Shown: positions 59,617 to 64,000 of the stretch, piece by piece
How positions within the stretch are numbered: position 1 is the first letter of the stretch
How the letters are laid out: every line of letters starts with the position of its first letter
Assembly (NCBI GenBank): GCA_052326585.1
Contig: JBKQLU010000054.1
Location: forward strand, 107,029-171,028
Origin: JAPLJC01 sp052326585
GTDB lineage: Bacteria > Desulfobacterota > Desulfobaccia > Desulfobaccales > 0-14-0-80-60-11
DNA length: 64,000 nucleotides
Direction: 5' to 3'
Program-made: the position numbers and the translations under genes
Notes under the pieces: generated by a model
Told to the model about the DNA's origin: nothing
Database searches by the model: none
What the model saw: the letters and a program-made list of their open reading frames with translations, nothing else

Positions 59617-59724
59617 TGCCTCTCTCCTGACGAGCCCCGCTTCCTGCCGTGCCGCCGCCCTGCGCACCAGGTAGGGAAATGGGCCTTATCGAGAAAACTG
59701 AGAAGCCGCGCCGCTTCCCAAAGT

Positions 59725-60246
59725 TTACTGCTCGCCGCCCCGCCAGGGGTCAAAGTAAGGCGGGGTAAAAAAGTACTCCATGCCGGGGTCATACCACGAC
59801 GCGGGCACGGGATGATTCCATTTTTCCCAGGTGGGCCCCTCCCACCAATGAATCTGCCTGGCCTGCAACAGCAAGTAGCCGTCCCTCCGGCCCGCCACCA
59901 CCCCGGCTACCGTCACCTTGCTTCTGGGCTGATAGGTGGAGGGGTTCAGCGACTCGGCGCTCTCCACCAGGAAGGTGCCTTCGGAGACGGCTCCGCTGGG
60001 AAAGAGGTGGCTGTCCAGGGGCCGCTGATTCATGGTGAGGAGGCTGCCCTGGCCCAGGGGCTGGACCGCAACCACTTCGCCGCCCAGAATCACCACCCGG
60101 CCCTGGTACTGGTCCGGATGGGCCGCCAGTTCGGCAAAGCCTGCCTGGGGCCCGGCCTCCTGCTGCAGGGACGTGGAAATGGCCGGACCACAGCCGGCCT
60201 GAAGCAACCAGACCCCGGAAATGAGCCAGTAATAATACCTTCGCAT
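59725..60246 (-). CDS. Slp-family outer membrane lipoprotein
   Basis: A 173-residue lipoprotein. The signal peptide WLISGVWLLQAGC ends in lipobox LQAGC. The mature part has GRVVILGGEVVAVQPLGQGSLLTMNQRPLD and SKVTVAGVVAGRRDGYLLLQARQIHWW, a fold typical of the Slp (starvation-inducible) family, ending in an aromatic, Pro-rich tail. Residue +2 is Gly, consistent with outer membrane targeting. The start M at 60246 has GGAGGCGGCT upstream. Confidence 0.85.
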   Translation of the reverse strand: MRRYYYWLISGVWLLQAGCGPAISTSLQQEAGPQAGFAELAAHPDQYQGRVVILGGEVVAVQPLGQGSLLTMNQRPLDSHLFPSGAVSEGTFLVESAESLNPSTYQPRSKVTVAGVVAGRRDGYLLLQARQIHWWEGPTWEKWNHPVPASWYDPGMEYFFTPPYFDPWRGGEQ

Positions 60247-60366
60247 AGCCGCCTCCAGACCGCTGTTAGCTGATTGTGACCTGCTTCTGGTCAATTATAA
60301 TACTCTGGCAAATCCATGCAAATTTTGTTGCCCGAAACTACGGCGCGGATATGTTAAATTAGGGCC

Positions 60367-61149
60367 ATGACGCGACCAAAACAAGCGGACCCCAAGGCGC
60401 GGGCGCAGCTCCATAAGGTGGCGGTGGTGCTCTTCCGGCCGCGGCTCCCGGAAAACATCGGCGCCGTAGCCCGGGCCGCCTGCAACATGGGCCTGAAGCG
60501 CCTCATCGCGGTGCAGCCCCTGGACCTGGACTTCGAGCGTATGGCGATGATGGCCACCGGCCCGGCGGTGGAGCTGCTGACCCGCCTGGAAGTTTACGAC
60601 GGCCTGGCCGAGGCCCTGGCGCCTTTTCAATATGTGGTGGGCGCCACGGCCCGTCTGGGGGGGGTGCGCCGCGTCTTTTTCAGCCCCCGGGAGATGGCCG
60701 CCAAGCTCATAGGTTTGTCGGCCAAGAACGACATCGCCCTGCTCTTCGGCCCGGAGAATTTCGGGCTCACCAACGCGGAACTCCCCCTGTGCCACGCCCT
60801 GGTGACCATCCCCACCGGGGACTGCTCCTCCCTGAACCTGGCCCAGGCGGTGACGGTCCTGGCCTACGAACTCTTCACCGCGGCAAGGGAGCCGCGGCCC
60901 CCGGGGGAGCCTCGCCTGGCCACCACCCGGGAATTGGAGTCCATGTATGCCATGCTCCAGGAGACCCTGCTGAAGATCAATTTCATCTCCCACCAGAATC
61001 CGGAGCACTGGATGTTCAACGTGCGCCAGCTCTTCCAGCGCCACGGCCTGCGGGCCCGGGAGGCCCAGGTGATCAAGGGCATCTGCCGCCAGATCGACTG
61101 GTATGTGGGGCGGAGGCTGGCAGCCAAAAAAGATGGTCAGGGCTTATAA
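60367..61149 (+). CDS. TrmJ-type tRNA/rRNA methyltransferase (SPOUT)
   Basis: A 260-residue SpoU/TrmH-superfamily RNA 2'-O-methyltransferase with the trefoil knot motifs VVLFRPRLPENIGAVARAACNMG, LLFGPENFGLTNAELPLC and SSLNLAQAVTVLAYEL. TrmJ modifies position 32 of tRNA. The C-terminal helical extension (ELESMYAMLQETLLKINFI) fits TrmJ, not TrmH. A specific target is inferred. The last 13 bases overlap the convergent aldo/keto reductase gene. Confidence 0.88.
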   Translation: MTRPKQADPKARAQLHKVAVVLFRPRLPENIGAVARAACNMGLKRLIAVQPLDLDFERMAMMATGPAVELLTRLEVYDGLAEALAPFQYVVGATARLGGVRRVFFSPREMAAKLIGLSAKNDIALLFGPENFGLTNAELPLCHALVTIPTGDCSSLNLAQAVTVLAYELFTAAREPRPPGEPRLATTRELESMYAMLQETLLKINFISHQNPEHWMFNVRQLFQRHGLRAREAQVIKGICRQIDWYVGRRLAAKKDGQGL

Positions 61150-61973
61150 TACATCAGTTGCCGGGCAAAGGGGGCCGTCGCCTCCTCCAGGCGGCGCATC
61201 TCTGCGGCGGTCATGGGGACGAAGTTCCGGGCCGCGGCGGCGAGGCCCCGCACCTGCTCGGGGGAATCGGCGCCGACGACCACCAGGCTGACGGACTGGC
61301 TCCAGGCATAGGCCAGCAGTTCCCGGGTCAGGGCCTCCGGGTCCTCCGCCATGCGGGGCAGTTGCCCCCGGCACAGGACCTTCATGCCGATGACCCCGAG
61401 GCCCCGGGTCCGGGCCGCGGCGGCCAGGGGCAAAAAACTTAAATGCTGCGGCTCCGCCGGGTTGACCGGCAGCAGCACCGTGTCAAACTGGTAAAGATCC
61501 AGGGCCCGCGCCAGCACCTCCGGGTCGTGGTGGCCGGTAACCCCGATAAACCTGGCCCAACCCCTCTCTTTGGCCTGGCGGAAGGCTTCCAGGGCCCCTC
61601 CGGGCGCCCCCAGGGCCTCCACTTCCTCCCGGGTCCGCACATCGTGCACCTGCCAGAGGTCGAGATAATCGGTGTCCAGGTTCTTCAGGGTGACGGACAG
61701 GTGGGCCAGGGCCTCTTTGGCGGTGCGGCCGTGGGACTTGCTGGTGAGGAAGACTTGCTGCCGCCGGCCCTTCAGGCCCCGGCCTAGATAGGACTCGCTC
61801 CCCGAGTAGGCCCGGGCGGATTCAAAATACCTGATGCCCGCCTCCAGGGCCGCGGCGATGACCGCTTGGGCCTCCTTCTCAAAGTCGTAGGTGCGCAGCA
61901 CCCCTTCTCCACCCAATCCGAGGATGGTGGCCTGGTGGCCGGTTTGCCCCAGGGGCTGCAATGGCAGGGTCAT
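61137..61973 (-). CDS. aldo/keto reductase
   Basis: A 278-residue AKR-fold NAD(P)H-dependent reductase. Start LPLQPLGQTGHQATILGLGGEG. The catalytic tetrad region reads GIRYFESARAYSGSE (Tyr kept, usual Asp is Glu), VFLTSKSHG (Lys) and YLDLWQVHDVRT (His). It ends without the Cys-rich ferredoxin tail of some anaerobe AKRs. Substrate unknown. Single gene converging with trmJ. Confidence 0.88.
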   Translation of the reverse strand: MTLPLQPLGQTGHQATILGLGGEGVLRTYDFEKEAQAVIAAALEAGIRYFESARAYSGSESYLGRGLKGRRQQVFLTSKSHGRTAKEALAHLSVTLKNLDTDYLDLWQVHDVRTREEVEALGAPGGALEAFRQAKERGWARFIGVTGHHDPEVLARALDLYQFDTVLLPVNPAEPQHLSFLPLAAAARTRGLGVIGMKVLCRGQLPRMAEDPEALTRELLAYAWSQSVSLVVVGADSPEQVRGLAAAARNFVPMTAAEMRRLEEATAPFARQLMYYKP

Positions 61974-62016
61974 CGGGTTCCCTCTGCGGCGCCCATTATT
62001 CAGGGTTTTCCGTGAC

Positions 62017-62044
62017 TTGACAGGCGCAAGCCGCCTGTTATCCT
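62017..62044 (+). promoter_or_regulatory. uvrC promoter with a palindrome in the spacer
   Basis: TTGACA (62017-62022), 16 bp, TATCCT (62039-62044). A perfect inverted repeat ACAGGCG / CGCCTGT around CAAGC (62020-62038) fills the spacer and overlaps both boxes, where a repressor would block RNA polymerase. Confidence 0.55.
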
Positions 62045-62053
62045 AAAGATAAG

Positions 62054-63898
62054 ATGCCCGCCGCCAAAGTAAAGTCAAGCGCTCCCTATCCGGCCCTGGC
62101 CGCGGCCCTGGGGACTATACCCAGGGCCAGCGGCGTTTACCTCTTTAGAGACAGCGGCGGCAAGGTGCTCTACGTCGGCAAGGCGGTGAACCTGCGGAAC
62201 CGCCTGGGCTCGTATCTGAAAGCGCCGGAGCGCCACGACCCCAAGACCGCCTTGATGTTAAAGAAGATGGACCGGGTGGATTATATCATCACCGCCGGCG
62301 GCCGGGAGGCGCTCATCCTGGAGCGCAATCTCATCAAGGAGCATCATCCCCGCTACAACGTGATGCTGCGGGATGACAAGAATTATCTCTGCCTGCGCCT
62401 GGATATGCAGGAAGAATTCCCGGCCTTGCGATTTGTCCGGCGTTTCAGCCCCGATGGGGCTCTCTATTTCGGGCCCTATACCGTCGCCGGCATGGCCCGG
62501 GAGACCCTCAAGGTGATGAAGGAGGTCTTCCTGGTGCGCACCTGCAAGGAGCGCCGCCTGGCGCCCCGCTCCCGGCCGTGTCTCGAGTTTCAGTTGCAAC
62601 ACTGCCTGGGCCCCTGCGCCGGGATGGTGAACTCCGAGGTCTACGGCCAGGCGGTGCAGGAGGCGGTTTTGTTTCTCAAGGGCCACAGCCGCATGCTCAT
62701 AAAAAAGCTCAAAGAAGAGATGGAACAGGCCGCGGCGCACTTCGATTTCGAACGGGCCGCGACGCTGCGGGACCGCATCCGGGCCATCACCAACACCCTG
62801 GAACGCCAGGACATGGCCCGGCCCAGCTTTAAGGATCAAGACGTGCTGGGTCTGGCCCAGGAAGACGGCCAGGCCCTTATCCTGGTGCTGCTGGTGCGGG
62901 GTGGCCTGGTCACCGGCAGCCGGGAATACCTCTTCACGGAGTTGCCCCCGGATGGCGACCTGCTGGGCGCCTTTGTCAAACAATACTATGCCGAGCAGCG
63001 GCCTCTGCCTGACGAGATGTTGCTCCCCCTGGAGATTCCCGACCAGCGTTTGCTGGAGGCGCTGCTCCGGGAAGAGAAGGGTGCGCCGCTGCGCCTGGTA
63101 GTGCCGCAGGCTGGCGAGCGGGCCCGGCTCTTAAACCTGGCGTCGGAAAATGCCCGGGACGCCCTGAAGCGGCGCCGCACCCCGCCGGCGCCCGAGGCGG
63201 CCCTGGCGGACCTGGAGGCCCGGCTGCATCTGGGCCGGAGGCCCGGGCGCCTGGAGTGCCTGGACATCTCCACCCTCCAGGGAGAGCAAGCGGTGGGGGC
63301 CTTGGTGGCCTTCGCCGACGGCCTCCCGGAGAAGTCCGGTTACCGGCGCTTTCGCATCCGGGGGGTGGCCGGCCAGGACGATTACGCCATGCTGCGGGAG
63401 GTGGTGCAGCGCCATTACGGCAAGGAGGGCCAGGTGCTGCCGGACCTGCTGGTGGTGGACGGCGGCCGCGGGCAGCTCAACGTGGTCCTGAAGGCTCTCA
63501 AGGAGCTGGGTCTGGGAAATCTGGCGGTGGTGGGCCTGGCCAAGGCCGGGCTGCAGCAAGGGGGGGTGGAGATCAGGGACCGCCTCTTCCTGGCCGGCAG
63601 GAAGAACCCGGTGTTTCCGGCGGCCAACTCACCGGGCTGGCTGCTGCTCCTGAGGCTCAGGGACGAGGCCCACCGTTTCGCCATCACCTATCACCGGCGG
63701 CGGGCCCGCCAGGAGATGGTGGAGTCGGTCTTGCACCAGATCCCCGGGATCGGCCCGGTGCGGCGCAAGAGGCTGTTACAGCATTTTGCCAATCTGGAGG
63801 CGTTGAAGGCGGCGCCGGTGGAGGAACTGGCGGCGGTGCCGGGGTTAAACCGCCAGGTGGCGGCAAAGGTGCAGGATTGGCTGCGGGAGCACGGTTAA
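62054..63898 (+). CDS. uvrC: UvrABC excinuclease subunit C
   Basis: A 614-residue nucleotide-excision nuclease. GIY-YIG domain (about 15-100; SGVYLFRDSGGKVLYVGKAVNLRNRLGSYL) for the 3' cut, UVR/Cys region (PCLEFQLQHCLGPCAGM), UVR helix (about 205-240; MEQAAAHFDFERAATLRDRI) for UvrB, RNase H-like domain for the 5' cut (ECLDISTLQGEQAVGALV, LLVVDGGRGQLNV), and a double HhH at the end (IPGIGPVRRKRLLQHF, VPGLNRQVAAKVQDWL). Complete. The ATG lies 10 bases after the -10 box, so the leader is nearly absent and the ribosome site (AAAGATAAG) is weak. Confidence 0.96.
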   Translation: MPAAKVKSSAPYPALAAALGTIPRASGVYLFRDSGGKVLYVGKAVNLRNRLGSYLKAPERHDPKTALMLKKMDRVDYIITAGGREALILERNLIKEHHPRYNVMLRDDKNYLCLRLDMQEEFPALRFVRRFSPDGALYFGPYTVAGMARETLKVMKEVFLVRTCKERRLAPRSRPCLEFQLQHCLGPCAGMVNSEVYGQAVQEAVLFLKGHSRMLIKKLKEEMEQAAAHFDFERAATLRDRIRAITNTLERQDMARPSFKDQDVLGLAQEDGQALILVLLVRGGLVTGSREYLFTELPPDGDLLGAFVKQYYAEQRPLPDEMLLPLEIPDQRLLEALLREEKGAPLRLVVPQAGERARLLNLASENARDALKRRRTPPAPEAALADLEARLHLGRRPGRLECLDISTLQGEQAVGALVAFADGLPEKSGYRRFRIRGVAGQDDYAMLREVVQRHYGKEGQVLPDLLVVDGGRGQLNVVLKALKELGLGNLAVVGLAKAGLQQGGVEIRDRLFLAGRKNPVFPAANSPGWLLLLRLRDEAHRFAITYHRRRARQEMVESVLHQIPGIGPVRRKRLLQHFANLEALKAAPVEELAAVPGLNRQVAAKVQDWLREHG

Positions 63899-63906
63899 GC
63901 GGGGTA

Positions 63907-64000
63907 GGGGCGGCGTCTCGCCGCCCCTACGCAAATGGTGGGCAGTGCCCACCCTACACTGCAATTTTGACGCAAAATGGGGCGACCCAGCGGGTCGCCC
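63907..64000. repeat. three consecutive perfect palindromes after uvrC
   Basis: GGGGCGGCG/CGCCGCCCC (63907-63927), GGTGGGCAGTGCCCACC (63937-63953) and GGGCGACCC/GGGTCGCCC (63980-64000). The first two share a 38-base block with 56209-56245. They may continue beyond the window. Confidence 0.8.

Overview
This is a GC-rich (about 60% by eye), densely coded bacterial chromosome segment with no rRNA, tRNA, CRISPR array or recognisable phage. LpxB and KdsD (lipopolysaccharide), a Slp-type lipoprotein and a full 14-subunit complex I point to a Gram-negative. Two genes with in-frame UGA codons and SECIS-like hairpins, the 'ribE-ribBA-ribH-nusB' order, a NuoE-NuoF fusion and many Gfo/Idh, CBS, Hsp20 and FmdB-type genes fit Desulfobacterota (the former Deltaproteobacteria). 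That placement is inference.

Left part (1-13 kb): a partial, divergent HisI-like gene; a small unknown gene; a minus-strand group of UspA, a selenocysteine thioredoxin-fold protein and a macrodomain protein; GAF-GGDEF cyclase; KdsD; an AT-rich gap followed by a promoter, a structured leader and a 3D-domain protein; EF-P and FtsB; a MetE-like methyltransferase; a CBS protein; IlvE; Gfo/Idh oxidoreductase plus LpxB. Centre (13-29 kb): class I aldolase, riboflavin cluster with nusB, a glycine-zipper lipoprotein, the rpsF-rpsR-DUF2232-rplI operon, dnaB, an MFS exporter, quinone reductase, two Hsp20 genes, a HAD phosphatase, a second selenoprotein (double rhodanese) and murA.

29-37 kb: an AT-rich two-gene island (beta-class DNA methyltransferase overlapping a PilZ-like/coiled-coil protein), then LysE-type exporter, MBL hydrolase, coaBC-UDG, nfeD-slipin and a small helical protein. 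37-53.5 kb is the nuo operon on the minus strand, read EF, (hicA-hicB), A, B, C, D, unknown secreted protein, G, H, I, J, K, L, M, N. The toxin-antitoxin pair sits between two copies of the nuoF 3' end. 53.7-64 kb: two AT-rich orphan genes, uppP, a KptA-fold protein without its catalytic residues, a HExxH protein, FmdB, small membrane and lipoprotein genes, TrmJ, aldo/keto reductase and uvrC.

Features that stand out: (1) two selenoproteins, each with a hairpin 21-23 nt after the UGA; (2) the methyltransferase-PilZ pair; (3) hicAB insertion that regenerates the nuoF tail; (4) degenerate tandem repeats with a strict 7-nt period at more than a dozen gene junctions, one of which encodes the C-terminus of NusB; (5) several family members that have lost canonical active-site residues (HisI-like, KptA-like, UDG).
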